DNA of 45,004 nt from an uncultured Dialister sp. (GCA_900541485.1 UQJW01000011.1:1-45004), one strand, 5' to 3'. Shown: positions 14,686-23,851, numbered from the stretch's first letter. Notes: generated by a model not told the origin, from the sequence alone. Numbers and translations: made by a program.

Positions 14686-15441
14686 ATGACAGCGACAGAA
14701 CAGTTTGCGGAGATGTTGAAAAAGCACAACAAAATTGTTTTCTTTGGCGGTGCCGGTGTTTCTACGGAGTCGGATATTCCCGATTTCCGCGGGAAAGACG
14801 GTTTGTACAATCAAAAGAATGATTTGCCCTGGTCACCGGAGGAGATGCTTTCTCATCATTTTTATGTGGAGCATCCGACGGAATTTTTCACTCTTTACAA
14901 AGAGCGGGAAGGCATGATGCTTGAGGCGCGGCCGAACCGGGCTCATTATGCATTGGCCGATTTGGAAAAAATGGGAAAGCTTTCGGGAATTGTGACGCAG
15001 AATATTGACGGGCTTCACCAGAAAGCAGGGAGCCGGAATGTTATGGAGCTTCACGGTTCCATTTTGAGAAATATTTGCCAGAAGTGCGGGAAAATGGTGG
15101 GTATGGAGGAGTTTATCCGTCTGTGCCGGCCGATTCCTTATTGTCCCGATTGCGGGGGCGTATTGAAGCCGGATGTGGTTCTCTATGAGGAGCCGCTTGA
15201 TTCGAATACGATTGATGATGCAATTCATGAAATATCCCGGGCGGATATGCTGATTATCGGGGGAACGAGTCTTGTAGTGTATCCGGCGGCGGGATTTGTG
15301 AATTATTTCCGCGGTGATGCTCTTGTCATGATCAATAAGGATGCAACGAATCAGGACGGACGGTGCGATTTGGTATTCCGTGAGAGTGTGGGTCAGGTTC
15401 TTGAGGAAGGGGTCAGACTTTTGAAGGACAGCATGGAGTAA
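14686..15441 (+). CDS. cobB: NAD-dependent protein deacylase, Sir2 family
   Basis: The enzyme removes acyl groups from lysines using NAD. The 251-residue protein shows the full sirtuin set: GAGVSTESDIPDFRG (22-36), TQNIDGLHQKAG, the catalytic His in ELHGS (His123), a zinc ribbon (Cys131, Cys134, Cys153, Cys156) and GGTSLVVYPAAGF. The start follows AAAGGAG. It is monocistronic. Deacetylase against other acyl activity cannot be told from sequence. Confidence 0.93.
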   Translation: MTATEQFAEMLKKHNKIVFFGGAGVSTESDIPDFRGKDGLYNQKNDLPWSPEEMLSHHFYVEHPTEFFTLYKEREGMMLEARPNRAHYALADLEKMGKLSGIVTQNIDGLHQKAGSRNVMELHGSILRNICQKCGKMVGMEEFIRLCRPIPYCPDCGGVLKPDVVLYEEPLDSNTIDDAIHEISRADMLIIGGTSLVVYPAAGFVNYFRGDALVMINKDATNQDGRCDLVFRESVGQVLEEGVRLLKDSME

Positions 15442-15472
15442 TTTCTTTGTCGGGAAATATCTTTTACTTGAA

Positions 15473-15501
15473 TTGACTGTATATCGAAAAAATTTTATAA
15501 T
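15473..15501 (+). promoter_or_regulatory. Strong promoter of the cysS leader
   Basis: TTGACT (15473-15478), a 17-nt spacer and TATAAT (15496-15501) predict a start near 15508. The resulting leader is about 470 nt, holding an unexplained structured RNA and then a T-box. Confidence 0.8.
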
Positions 15502-15519
15502 ATAAAATAAGCATTAACA

Positions 15520-15700
15520 GGTCTGTGGTTGAAAGTCGATGCCAGTCGCAGGCGAAGCGATCCACTTAAGATGTTCTAAAGGACATTGAGCATGGTGCGG
15601 CTTAGAAGTAAGTCCTGCCGAGAAAATCGAGAGGATGAGTAGTGAGAGGAATATCACCGGGTAGCGAAAGTTCCAGCAGGCGGGTGTGGGGTCAAAAACC
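15520..15700 (+). ncRNA. Structured RNA resembling HEARO / IscB omega RNA
   Basis: This segment lies before the T-box and is not needed for it. It carries hairpins: ATGTTC-TAAA-GGACAT (15571-15586), GTGA...TCAC (15642-15657) and a C-GAAA-G tetraloop (15665-15670). The last two are enclosed by CCTGC (15614-15618) pairing with GCAGG (15676-15680). GTGG (15525-15528) can pair with CCAC (15562-15565). Words such as TTGAAAGTCG, CTTAAGATG and GGTGCGGCTTAG match my recollection of HEARO RNAs, the guide RNAs of IscB nucleases. If so, it is a standalone copy without an intact nuclease, and the segment just 5' (15508-15519) would act as guide. The family call is from memory and needs a covariance search. 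Confidence 0.5.
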
Positions 15701-15704
15701 AGGT

Positions 15705-15743
15705 CAGCTGTTTGTGCTTACCAATTTAAAAGAAAAGCAATGA
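15705..15743 (+). pseudogene. Possible remnant of an iscB start
   Basis: Directly after the RNA, the frame at 15705 reads QLFVLTNLKEKQ and a stop. The LFVLT-x-x-K pattern resembles the opening of IscB proteins (VFVL...K), whose omega RNA lies just upstream of the gene. Only 12 residues remain, so this is weak and rests partly on position. Confidence 0.2.
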
Positions 15744-15955
15744 CCAAAAGAAGTAAGCATAGTCTGTTTCTAAAGAGAGGACGGCGGCGGTGGAAGTCGT
15801 CTGTAACGGATATGGTGAAATGCCTTTGTGAGCCGGAGAGGGGAAGGAGTTTTCTCTTGTATCCTCTTTCGTGAATCTGCGTTAAGATAGGTGCGGCGTT
15901 TTTGCCGGCAGAGTGGAATTACGGGCCACCGTCTCTGTGAGGCGGCGGCTTTTTA
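15735..15955 (+). promoter_or_regulatory. T-box riboswitch, cysteine-specific, controlling cysS
   Basis: Stem I landmarks are present: AGTA (15752-15755), AGAGAG (15774-15779), a distal stem GACG/CGTC with GGCGGTGGAA loop, and GTGAAA before the specifier codon TGC (15821-15823, Cys). The antiterminator is AGAG-TGGAATT-ACGG with CCGT-CTCT (15910-15936). Its bulge UGGA complements the UCCA end of tRNA-Cys (discriminator U). The competing terminator is 15925-15955. Uncharged tRNA-Cys would therefore switch on cysS and the genes behind it. Confidence 0.88.
15925..15955 (+). terminator. T-box terminator of cysS
   Basis: GCCACCGTCTC (15925-15935) pairs with GAGGCGGCGGC (15939-15949) with one mismatch and one G-U, followed by TTTTT. 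It overlaps the antiterminator strand. Confidence 0.85.
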
Positions 15956-15975
15956 TTTGTATTTTGGAGGAAAAT

Positions 15976-17421
15976 ATGGAAGATATCAGGGTGTATAATA
16001 CGCTGACCGGAGAGAAAAGTATTTTCAAGCCGGTGACACCGGGCGAGGTGAAAATTTATGTTTGCGGGGTGACGCCTTATAATCATCCCCATATCGGAAA
16101 TGCCCGTCCCGCCGTAACTTGGGATGTCATCCGCCGGTATTTGGAGTATATCGGGTACAAGGTGACTTTTGTACAGAATTTTACCGATGTGGACGATAAA
16201 ATTATCAACAAAGCAAATGCGGAAGGAACGGACTGGAAAACGATTTCCGACCGCTATATCGATGCGTATTTCAAGGTCATGGATGCCATGCATGTAAGAC
16301 GGGCCGATGTGTATCCCCGTGTATCCGACCATATGCAGGATATTATTGATATGGTCAGTACGCTGATAGAAAAGGGACATGCTTATGTGCTGGACGGTGA
16401 CGTGTATTATGATATTTCCACTTTTGACCGTTACGGAGAGTTATCGGGCAGGAAAACAGATGACATGCTGGCCGGTGCGAGGATTGAAGTGAATGAAGGG
16501 AAGAAAAATCCCGGAGATTTCGCTCTTTGGAAGGCGGCAAAGCCGGGTGAACCTTTCTGGGAAAGCCCGTGGGGAAAAGGACGTCCCGGCTGGCATATCG
16601 AATGCTCTGCCATGTCGGTCCATTATCTGGGAAAGACTTTTGATTTCCATGGCGGCGGCAGTGATCTTATCTTTCCGCATCATGAGAATGAAATTGCCCA
16701 GACCGAGGGCTGCACGGATTGCAAGTTTGTCAATTACTGGCTGCACAACGGATTTATTACTATCAATTCCGAAAAAATGAGTAAGTCGCTGAATAATTTC
16801 TTCCTCGCTAAGGATGTGCTGGAGTCTTATTCGGGAGATGCGCTCCGCTATTTCCTCCTGTCCGTTCATTACAGGAATCCTCTCGATTACTCGAAGGACC
16901 GTTTGGACGAGGCGGAAAAGAATATGGAACGGTTAACGGAAGTTATCCGCCGTATCAAAGAATTGAAAGAAAAACAGGGGGACGAAAAGACAGAGGAATC
17001 CCGTATTCTTTCGGAAGCGGCGGAAACGGCACTCCGCGTTTTCCATGAAGCAATGGACGATGATTTTAATACAGGTCTTGCTACGGGAGCGATGTTCGAT
17101 TTGGCTAAGGCCATCAATATTTACGGAGCTGCCGTGGACGGCGGACTTGCAACGGATGAGGAAGCGGTAACGAAAGCTTACGACGCTTTGAAAACGATTA
17201 CCGGTGTTTTGGGAATTCTGGAAACGGCATGGAAAAAGCAGACCGTGGCAGATGATACTTCTTATAATGAACTGATGGACGTGATTCTTGCGGTCCGCCA
17301 GGAAGTAAGAAAGGAAAAACTGTATCATATTTCCGACCAGATTCGTGATAAATTAGGGGAAATCGGAATTGTAATCGAGGATACCCCGACGGGAGCAAGG
17401 TGGAAAAAGCGTGGAGTTTAA
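15976..17421 (+). CDS. cysS: Cysteinyl-tRNA synthetase
   Basis: The enzyme charges tRNA-Cys. The 481-residue class I synthetase shows the zinc ligand region YVCGVTPY (Cys30), HIGN (39-42), GWHIECSAM, HHENEIAQTEG and KMSKS (267-271), then the DALR-like helical domain. ATG 15976 has GGAGG at good distance; the in-frame ATG at 15913 lies inside the T-box and is rejected. It is the first gene of a cysS-mrnC-rlmB-yacP operon whose ends overlap, the standard Firmicute order. Confidence 0.97.
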   Translation: MEDIRVYNTLTGEKSIFKPVTPGEVKIYVCGVTPYNHPHIGNARPAVTWDVIRRYLEYIGYKVTFVQNFTDVDDKIINKANAEGTDWKTISDRYIDAYFKVMDAMHVRRADVYPRVSDHMQDIIDMVSTLIEKGHAYVLDGDVYYDISTFDRYGELSGRKTDDMLAGARIEVNEGKKNPGDFALWKAAKPGEPFWESPWGKGRPGWHIECSAMSVHYLGKTFDFHGGGSDLIFPHHENEIAQTEGCTDCKFVNYWLHNGFITINSEKMSKSLNNFFLAKDVLESYSGDALRYFLLSVHYRNPLDYSKDRLDEAEKNMERLTEVIRRIKELKEKQGDEKTEESRILSEAAETALRVFHEAMDDDFNTGLATGAMFDLAKAINIYGAAVDGGLATDEEAVTKAYDALKTITGVLGILETAWKKQTVADDTSYNELMDVILAVRQEVRKEKLYHISDQIRDKLGEIGIVIEDTPTGARWKKRGV

Positions 17422-17878
17422 GCGGGTTGTTTTTTTAAAGAAACAAATGGCTCACAAGGTGGGCGGTGAGGAAAAGGAGCTGTCCGAGCAGGAAGTTTTT
17501 GCGGCGGATGCTCTCACGCTCGCTTATATGGGCGATGTGTGCTGGTCATTTTTTATCAGGGAAAAGCTTATCGGTACGGGCATTTATAATGTACAGATTT
17601 TAAACAGTCTTTCTTCGGAAATGGTGTCTGCCCGTTGGCAAAGCCGCATTCTTTATGAAATCCGTGAACTTTTATCGGATCGGGAATTGAAGGTATGCAA
17701 GAGGGCAAGAAATACCAGTTCGACAGTGCCGAAGAGTGCGACGGTGGAAGAGTACAGAGAGTCGACGGCTTTTGAAGGACTTCTCGGCTATTTGTACCTG
17801 TCCCGACAGCAGGAACGTCTTGATTTCCTGATGAACCGGTCACTTATGTATTTGGCAAGGGAGTTTGAGGATGTATGA
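17411..17878 (+). CDS. mrnC: Mini-ribonuclease III
   Basis: MrnC matures 23S rRNA ends and lacks the dsRNA-binding domain of full RNase III. The 155-residue protein carries the RNase III core: LAYMGDVCW with Asp42, and KSATVEEYRESTAFEGLLGYLYL in two parts with Glu123. The GTG start at 17411 overlaps cysS by 11 bases and has AAGGTGG eight bases upstream; ATG 17447 is a weaker alternative. It overlaps rlmB downstream. Confidence 0.93.
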   Translation: MEFKRVVFLKKQMAHKVGGEEKELSEQEVFAADALTLAYMGDVCWSFFIREKLIGTGIYNVQILNSLSSEMVSARWQSRILYEIRELLSDRELKVCKRARNTSSTVPKSATVEEYRESTAFEGLLGYLYLSRQQERLDFLMNRSLMYLAREFEDV

Positions 17879-18710
17879 CCGCAAGCACGGACGAAATAAA
17901 AAAGAACCGGGAGGAGTAAAACGGGAAAGGCAGGACCGCAAAATGAAATCCCGCAGGTCTGTTTTTTCCGGCAGGGAAACTGCGGAGAGGGAAGATTTTC
18001 TTATCGGCGGACGAAACAGTGTTGCCGAGTCTCTCCGGGCCGGACAGGTGAAAAAAATTTTTGTCAAGGCAGGGAAAAAAGACGGCCGCCTTGAGGAGTT
18101 GGTACATCAAGCGGCAGAGAGCGGAATTGCCGTTACCGAAGTAGAAGAGGATGCGCTTTCGGAGATGACCGGCGGAATCCGTCATCAAGGTATTGCGGCA
18201 GCTCTCAGACCTTATGAATATGCCGATTTGGATACGGTTTTGGCAGAGGTAAAAGAGGAAAATCCGATTCTGATTCTGCTGGACGGGATAGAGGACGTAA
18301 GAAATCTGGGAGCGATTGTCCGCACTGCGGAATGCGGCGGTGCGGCGGCAGTTCTCCTGCCTAAGCATAAAAGCTCGCCTGTCACGGCAGCGGCTATGAA
18401 AACGGCGGCCGGTGCATTTGCGTATCTTCCGGTATGCCAGACGGGAAATATCCGCCAAACCCTGGAGTCGCTTAAGAAAAGAGGTTTCTGGGTGGTCGCG
18501 GCAGACATGGACGGCGACGTTCTCTATGAATCCGATTTAAAGAGACCGCTTGTGATAGTCATGGGAGCGGAGGGGAAAGGAATCAGTCCTTTAACGAAAA
18601 AAATCTGTGATTTCTCGGTCCGTATACCGATGAAAGGGAAAGTATCGTCTTTGAATGTTTCGGTGGCGGCGGCACTTATTTTATACGAAGCTGTCCGTCA
18701 GAGGAGCTGA
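17871..18710 (+). CDS. rlmB: 23S rRNA (guanosine-2'-O)-methyltransferase RlmB (TrmH/SpoU family)
   Basis: The enzyme methylates the ribose of a guanosine in the 23S rRNA peptidyl-transferase region. The protein has 279 residues: a basic N-terminal extension of about 38 residues, a substrate-binding domain (GGRNSVAESLRAGQVKKIFV in the opening) and the SPOUT knot. The knot has LLDGIEDVRNLGAIVRTAE, VMGAEGKGISPLTKK and IPMKGKVSSLNVSVAAAL. ATG 17871 overlaps the mrnC stop and follows AAGGGAG at 7 bases; an in-frame TTG at 17865 is less likely. Confidence 0.92.
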   Translation: MYDRKHGRNKKEPGGVKRERQDRKMKSRRSVFSGRETAEREDFLIGGRNSVAESLRAGQVKKIFVKAGKKDGRLEELVHQAAESGIAVTEVEEDALSEMTGGIRHQGIAAALRPYEYADLDTVLAEVKEENPILILLDGIEDVRNLGAIVRTAECGGAAAVLLPKHKSSPVTAAAMKTAAGAFAYLPVCQTGNIRQTLESLKKRGFWVVAADMDGDVLYESDLKRPLVIVMGAEGKGISPLTKKICDFSVRIPMKGKVSSLNVSVAAALILYEAVRQRS

Positions 18711-18711
18711 T

Positions 18712-19218
18712 ATGCGTGATTTATATCTGATTGACGGCTATAATGTCATTTTTTGGCTTCCCCATGAATTTGACAGGAACGATTTGGAATCGAGTCGTAA
18801 AAAATTGATTGACCTGATGCAGGACTACGGGGCACATAATCACGTGGAAGTTATTGTCGTTTTTGACGGGCAAAGCCGGTCGATGAAAGAAAAAGTGGAA
18901 ACGGTATCTTCTTTTTTCCATGTGGTGTATACGCCGAGCCGTATGACTGCCGACAGCTACATTGAAAGGGAATCTTACCGAAGAAAAGACGAGTACCGTG
19001 CCATTTTTGTGGTCACTTCCGACGGAGCGGAACAAAACCAGATTCTCGGGCACGGGGCGTACAGAATGGCCGTGGCGGATTTGGTCCGTTCGTGGAATGA
19101 GGACAAGAAAGTACAATCTGCATTTATACAAAATAACAACAGAACAAATCTGCGGAGTGAGATTGGAAGAAGTATTCCCGAGACGGTACAGGAAAAGCTG
19201 GAACGGCTTCGCCGGTAA
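18712..19218 (+). CDS. yacP: NYN-domain ribonuclease, YacP/Rae1 family
   Basis: Rae1 (YacP) is a ribosome-associated endoribonuclease acting on mRNA in the A site in Bacillus subtilis. The 168-residue protein shows the PIN-like NYN domain: MRDLYLIDGYNVIFW at the N-terminus, VIVVFDGQS, ADSYIERE and VVTSDGAEQ with acidic residues placed for metal binding. ATG 18712 follows GAGGAG and lies one base after the rlmB stop. It is the last gene of the cysS operon. Confidence 0.9.
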   Translation: MRDLYLIDGYNVIFWLPHEFDRNDLESSRKKLIDLMQDYGAHNHVEVIVVFDGQSRSMKEKVETVSSFFHVVYTPSRMTADSYIERESYRRKDEYRAIFVVTSDGAEQNQILGHGAYRMAVADLVRSWNEDKKVQSAFIQNNNRTNLRSEIGRSIPETVQEKLERLRR

Positions 19219-19325
19219 AAATTCATTGATTTGAGTTGACCGGGTACGGCGGTTGTTATATACTATTGATTGATATTAAGCGTTTTAAATTTCTGTATCT
19301 TTCGGGATACGTGGGAGGATGTACA

Positions 19326-19562
19326 GTGAAATATGCATTAATCGGAATCACTATGGTAGTCGCTTTATTTTTGATCGTTGTTATTGTGGCACAGGAATCA
19401 AAACAGCCCGGAATGGGAAGTGCTATCGGCGGCGGTGCGGAAGGTATGATGGGCGGTAAGGCCCGCGGGAAAGATGCAGTCCTTTCTAAATTTACCGTTG
19501 TGTTCGGTATCATCTTTGCCGTATTATGTCTTGTACTGGGACGATATATGAATACATTTTAA
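19326..19562 (+). CDS. secG: Preprotein translocase subunit SecG
   Basis: SecG is the accessory membrane subunit of the SecYEG translocon. The 78-residue protein has two transmembrane helices (about 3-22 and 55-74), separated by the conserved glycine-rich loop with GSAIGGGAEGMMGG. It starts with GTG at 19326 after GGGAGG; longer in-frame starts upstream lack a ribosome site. It is followed by rnr and smpB, a typical secG-rnr-smpB order. Confidence 0.93.
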   Translation: MKYALIGITMVVALFLIVVIVAQESKQPGMGSAIGGGAEGMMGGKARGKDAVLSKFTVVFGIIFAVLCLVLGRYMNTF

Positions 19563-19572
19563 AATCTTTAAG

Positions 19573-19597
19573 GGCTTGCGGCGAGCAAGTCTTTTTT
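19573..19597 (+). terminator. Hairpin with T run between secG and rnr
   Basis: GGCTTGC (19573-19579) pairs with GCAAGTC (19585-19591, one G-U) followed by TTTTTT. Only 18 bases separate it from the rnr start, so it may reduce rather than end read-through into rnr. Confidence 0.65.
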
Positions 19598-19615
19598 ATT
19601 TACAGGAGCGGAAAA

Positions 19616-21652
19616 ATGGAGGATAAATTATCGTACAAGCCCGGCACGGTTCTGCAGGGGGTCTATAAATCCTATGGGCCTAAGTTCGGATTTCTCATCA
19701 CTGATGAGGCACATGAAGATGTGTATATTTCCGACAGAGATCATCTCGATGCGGTCAACAATGACACGGTAGAGGTGAGAACGAGAAAAAGCCGGACCGG
19801 CCGTCACAAAACGGAAGGGGAAATCGTAAGAGTCATCGAAAGAGCGGAAAATTCTTTTGTCTGCACTTATGAAATGACCGCTTCCGGCGGAGAAGCCATG
19901 CCTATCGATGAAAAAGTGGACATGGAAATTTATATTCCGAAAGGGAAAGAAATGGGAGCGGTCACAGGTGCCCGTGTCATGGTGGAGGTCACCCGCTGGC
20001 CGAAAGACCATAACAGTGCAGAGGGACATGTTACCGAAATTATCGGCTATAAAGGGGATAAAGGACTGGATATTGATATTCTTATCGCCCAACATAAGCT
20101 GCCCCATGTATTTTCCGAAAAGTTATTGGCCGAAGCGGAGCATTTATCGGGAGAAGTAAAAAAAGAAAAGGGCGTAGAAGATTTCAGGGATTTACCTTTG
20201 ATAACTATCGATGGTCCCGATGCGAAAGATTTGGATGATGCCGTATATTGCATAAGAAAAGACAACGGACATTTTGAGTTGGGCGTACATATCGCAGACG
20301 TTAGCCGCTATGCCGTCAAAGGTTCCCTCATTGACGAGGAAGCCTACCGCAGGGGAACGTCGGTGTATCTGGCAGACCGGGTTATTCCCATGCTTCCTGT
20401 CCGCCTGTCCAATGATTTGTGCAGTTTAAATCATGATGAAGACCGATATGCTATGTCCTGTATCATGGATGTAAGTCCTGCAGGCGAGGTGACTACGGAA
20501 AAAATTACGCCTTCTATCATACGGGTGGCACGGCGGTGCAATTATCCGGAGGTGAATCAGGCTTTGGATGACGGCTTTGTGCCGGATGATTTAAAGCCGT
20601 TTCTCCCGTTACTTCAAGATTTGAAAGATTGTGCCGATGCACTCCGGAAAAACCGGACGGAACGGGGCGCTCTTGATTTTGATTTCCCTGAATACAAAGT
20701 GATTCTTGACGAGGACGGAACACCGCTCCGCATTGATAAACGAATCCGCGGAGACGGGGAAAAAATGATTGAGGATGCAATGATTGCTGCCAATGAAGCA
20801 GTGGCCCGCTTTTTAGAAGAGAAAGGGCATACTTCCGTTTATCGTGTCCATGATCATCCTGATGAAGAAAAGTTAAATGCTTTGAAAAAGATGATGCCTA
20901 TTTTAGGAATCACGGAACGGCTGCCGGAAGCGCCTGAACCGAAAGATATGCAGAAATTAATGGACAGTGTCCGCGGCAAGGATATGGAGGCGGTGGTCCA
21001 GGTGATGACACTCCGCTCGCTGCCGCAGGCTTGCTACAGTACGGAAAATACGGGACATTTCGGTATCGCTTCGTCATGCTATACTCATTTCACGTCACCG
21101 ATACGCCGGTATCCGGACTTGATGGTACACAGGCTGATTCGTCAGGCACTTCATGATTCTCTGAACAAAAGCCAGTTGAAGAGGCAGACGGAATTTTTGA
21201 TGAGAGCGGTGGAGCATTGTTCGGAAATGGAACAGAATGCGACAGATACGGAAAGAGATGTAACGGATCTTAAAACAACGGAATATATGGCACCTTTCGT
21301 GGGTGAACCTTTTGATGCCCGTATCACGGGAGTGACGGGATTCGGTCTTTTTGCAGGTCTCGACAACGGGGCAGAAGGGCTTATCCATATCGACTCCATG
21401 GATGATGATGAATATGTCTATCGGGAAGATACGATGACTCTCGTAGGAGTCCGCGGCGGTAAAAGATATGCCCTCGGTATGCCGGTCAAGGTGACATTGG
21501 TTAAAGCGGATAAAGAAAAGCGGGAATTGGATTTTGTTCTGGGAGAAATTGATTCGCCGCTCAGTCTGGAAAGAAAAATAAGAAAAGCCGCTTCTTCCAA
21601 GTCTCATATGAAGAAAAAGAACAAGAAAGGAAAAGGAAAACGTAAGAAATAA
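19616..21652 (+). CDS. rnr: Ribonuclease R
   Basis: This 3'-5' exoribonuclease degrades structured RNA and works with trans-translation. The protein has 678 residues. Cold-shock-like OB domains lie at the N-terminus, then the RNB catalytic domain ([14 protein letters not shown] at 197-210 with the metal-binding aspartates; [18 protein letters not shown] in the second half). A C-terminal S1 domain ([20 protein letters not shown]) and a lysine-rich tail follow. ATG 19616 follows CAGGAGCGG. Its stop overlaps the smpB start, matching the functional link to tmRNA. Confidence 0.96.
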   Translation: MEDKLSYKPGTVLQGVYKSYGPKFGFLITDEAHEDVYISDRDHLDAVNNDTVEVRTRKSRTGRHKTEGEIVRVIERAENSFVCTYEMTASGGEAMPIDEKVDMEIYIPKGKEMGAVTGARVMVEVTRWPKDHNSAEGHVTEIIGYKGDKGLDIDILIAQHKLPHVFSEKLLAEAEHLSGEVKKEKGVEDFRDLPLITIDGPDAKDLDDAVYCIRKDNGHFELGVHIADVSRYAVKGSLIDEEAYRRGTSVYLADRVIPMLPVRLSNDLCSLNHDEDRYAMSCIMDVSPAGEVTTEKITPSIIRVARRCNYPEVNQALDDGFVPDDLKPFLPLLQDLKDCADALRKNRTERGALDFDFPEYKVILDEDGTPLRIDKRIRGDGEKMIEDAMIAANEAVARFLEEKGHTSVYRVHDHPDEEKLNALKKMMPILGITERLPEAPEPKDMQKLMDSVRGKDMEAVVQVMTLRSLPQACYSTENTGHFGIASSCYTHFTSPIRRYPDLMVHRLIRQALHDSLNKSQLKRQTEFLMRAVEHCSEMEQNATDTERDVTDLKTTEYMAPFVGEPFDARITGVTGFGLFAGLDNGAEGLIHIDSMDDDEYVYREDTMTLVGVRGGKRYALGMPVKVTLVKADKEKRELDFVLGEIDSPLSLERKIRKAASSKSHMKKKNKKGKGKRKK

Positions 21653-22122
21653 TGGCGAAAGAAAAGACAGCACCGCCTATAGCGGTAAACCGTCAGGCAC
21701 ATCACAACTATTTCATTCATGAAACTTATGAATGCGGCATTGCTCTGACGGGTACAGAGGTCAAATCCATACGCAGCGGGAAAGCAAATTTACGGGACAG
21801 TTTTGCGAAAGTCCAAAAGGGAGAGGTTTTCCTTTGGAATGCCCATATCAGTCCGTATGAGCAGGGAAATATTTTCAATCATGATCCGCTCCGGACGAGA
21901 AAACTGCTTCTTCATAAAAGGGAAATATTGAAAATTGAAAATGCCATGAAAACGAAAGGATATACACTGATTCCTTTGAAGTTGTATTTCCGCCACGGAA
22001 AGGTAAAGGTGGAAATCGGTCTGGCGACAGGTAAAAAGCTGTACGATAAACGGCAGGATATGGCGGCACGGGCGGCGAAAAGAGATTTGGACCGGCGGAT
22101 CAAGGAGCAGCGGTATGACTAA
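21652..22122 (+). CDS. smpB: SsrA-binding protein SmpB
   Basis: SmpB delivers tmRNA to stalled ribosomes. The 156-residue protein has the family signatures: [49 protein letters not shown] and the basic C-terminal tail [22 protein letters not shown] overlaps the rnr stop (TAATG), showing translational coupling. The tmRNA gene is often nearby but I do not see it in this window. Confidence 0.96.
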   Translation: MAKEKTAPPIAVNRQAHHNYFIHETYECGIALTGTEVKSIRSGKANLRDSFAKVQKGEVFLWNAHISPYEQGNIFNHDPLRTRKLLLHKREILKIENAMKTKGYTLIPLKLYFRHGKVKVEIGLATGKKLYDKRQDMAARAAKRDLDRRIKEQRYD

Positions 22123-22123
22123 T

Positions 22124-22163
22124 ACAAAAACGAGTCTTCTTTTACGGAAAGACTCGTTTTTGT
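22124..22163 (+). terminator. Bidirectional terminator between smpB and the GerMN gene
   Basis: A 15-bp perfect stem (22124-22138 with 22149-22163) with A run and T run serves the convergent genes on both strands. Confidence 0.9.
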
Positions 22164-22168
22164 TTGCA

Positions 22169-22708
22169 TTATTTTCTTATAATCAGTTCATTTCTTGTCA
22201 GTGTCCGTGTCATATCACGGTGACCGGAAAGTTTTGTGACAGGAGCGCCTTCTTGCAGGAATTTGACTTCTTTCACATCCAGGAATTCGGTCAGCGTATT
22301 TACGACAAGGGCGGTAAACAGTTCTTCTGCGGTGGCACTGTTTTCGAGACCGGATAATTCCTTTGAAAAATCTGCAACAGCCACGCCGTCTGATACGGTT
22401 ACGGAAGTAACGGACAGATTTTCGGGACAGACCGGATATTTCTTGTTCCGGTCGTAGGAGATGGCCCGGCGAAGAGCGGCCAGATGAAGGTCGTCGCCGG
22501 TAGTTACCCGTATCTTGAGGGGGCGGACTTTGAGAAAGTCATCGGTTACCTCATAAATTGTCACTTCCGATTCTGCAATCTTTTCAGAGGCTGCAGGCGT
22601 TTTCGGCGGGGTCTGTGGTTTTTGCTTCTCCCCGTTTGAAAGAAGACTGCATCCCGATATAGCTATAGAGAGCAGAACAGCTGTAGATAATGTAATTATT
22701 TTTTTCAT
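22169..22708 (-). CDS. GerMN-domain lipoprotein
   Basis: The 179-residue product begins with a lipoprotein signal (lipobox AISGC, Cys20) and a proline-rich spacer (to about 45). One GerMN domain follows (VTIYEVTDDFLKV, VTVSDGVAVADFS, ELFTALVVNTLTEFLDVKEV). GerMN domains occur in GerM and LpqB-type proteins; in non-spore-formers they accompany cell wall enzymes. It lies 9 bases downstream of the amidase gene on the same strand, so the two form one operon. A role in peptidoglycan remodelling is inferred from that link. Confidence 0.85.
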   Translation of the reverse strand: MKKIITLSTAVLLSIAISGCSLLSNGEKQKPQTPPKTPAASEKIAESEVTIYEVTDDFLKVRPLKIRVTTGDDLHLAALRRAISYDRNKKYPVCPENLSVTSVTVSDGVAVADFSKELSGLENSATAEELFTALVVNTLTEFLDVKEVKFLQEGAPVTKLSGHRDMTRTLTRNELIIRK

Positions 22709-22717
22709 TGTTTCTCC

Positions 22718-23851
22718 TTAGCCGGCCTGGGCAAAATAATCGGCAAGACCGTTAAATAAGCTTCGTGCAATTTGCAGGGGCGCTTCCTTGGACGTCAGCA
22801 TTTTGACCCGTTTTTCATTTGTGATATAGCCGAGCTCCATTAAAACGGAAGGCATGGTTGTATGGGCAGTGACGTAAAATTCATTACCCCGTACCCCGCG
22901 GTTCGGGAAATCCAAATCTTTCATAGCCGCCCGGTGAAGCAGGTGGGCCAAAAGAAGTGACTGGTCGCTTCCTATATAGTAATAAGCCGTCACGCCGTCA
23001 ATTGCAGGATTGCTGATAGCATCGATGTGAATGGAAAGGAATGCATTTGCATGGGCTTCGTTGGCAATGTCACAGCGGGCCTGCAATTCGGCAACGTCAT
23101 CGGCATGAGGACCAAATACGTCTTTGTCGGTCGAACGGGTCATTATGACCTTTGCGCCGGCGGCAGAAAGTAGATCCCTGAGCGGAAGTGCAATCGATAA
23201 GGTGATGTTTTTTTCATAGACTTCTTTTCCGTTCAGATGCCCGATAGCACCCGGGTCGGTACCGCCGTGGCCGGGGTCGATACAAATGACTTTTCCTTTT
23301 AGAACCTGCTTGGCTTCTTCGGAAACGGTAAATTTCGGAGAAGCGGACGTTTTACTTTCCGGTGCTTTAGTAACGGCAGGCTTTTTCAACGTTCCTTTAA
23401 AATAAGTTTTCTTTGCACCGGGGATAGGAATGTCGACAACAAGACGGTGGGGTTTTCCTGCCGCCATGTCTTTCCGGAGTGCAAAAATACGTATATCTGC
23501 CATCCGTACCGGTTTTGTCATCAAAATATCGAGATAGGTGTCTCCGTCTTTTTCGGAAAGTGTGGCGAAATCAATGATACGGGAGTCCATATCATATTGG
23601 GAGGCCACATTTTCTTTCCTGGTATTTCTCAAGATGACTTGGAAATTTTTCCCTTCCGCATCAATGGCGGCCTCTGCTTTGACGGCTTTGGACAAATCCA
23701 TGGCAATCCGGACGAAAGGAGGATCGCCGTCATTCCGTGCGGTCCAGCGCAGTGCGGATACAACGGCCGGCGTTTCCGCAGCGGAAGCAGAGAGAAATCC
23801 GGAAAAAAACAGAGCAAATAAAAAAGTAAAAAGTACAATTATTTTCTTCAT
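22718..23851 (-). CDS. N-acetylmuramoyl-L-alanine amidase with AMIN domain
   Basis: This secreted enzyme cleaves the bond between MurNAc and the peptide stem. The 377-residue protein has a signal peptide (about 1-24), an AMIN domain (about 28-150) that targets septal peptidoglycan or pili, a linker, and an Amidase_3 domain (about 187-375). The zinc and catalytic motifs are IDPGHGGTDPGA, GKEVYEKN, FLSIHID and VLMELGYITN. Length and order match AmiC-type division amidases. The minus-strand ATG follows AGGAAGG. Confidence 0.93.
   Translation of the reverse strand: MKKIIVLFTFLFALFFSGFLSASAAETPAVVSALRWTARNDGDPPFVRIAMDLSKAVKAEAAIDAEGKNFQVILRNTRKENVASQYDMDSRIIDFATLSEKDGDTYLDILMTKPVRMADIRIFALRKDMAAGKPHRLVVDIPIPGAKKTYFKGTLKKPAVTKAPESKTSASPKFTVSEEAKQVLKGKVICIDPGHGGTDPGAIGHLNGKEVYEKNITLSIALPLRDLLSAAGAKVIMTRSTDKDVFGPHADDVAELQARCDIANEAHANAFLSIHIDAISNPAIDGVTAYYYIGSDQSLLLAHLLHRAAMKDLDFPNRGVRGNEFYVTAHTTMPSVLMELGYITNEKRVKMLTSKEAPLQIARSLFNGLADYFAQAG

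Noticed and set aside
15686..15874. 62-codon ORF (with MTKRSKHSLFLKRG) that looked like the IscB N-terminal PLMP region
   Set aside because: The bases belong to T-box stem I (AGTA, AGAGAG, GGCGGTGG and the TGC specifier), so the protein likeness is coincidental. Only the 12 residues before it (15705-15743) remain as a weak IscB-like trace in another frame.
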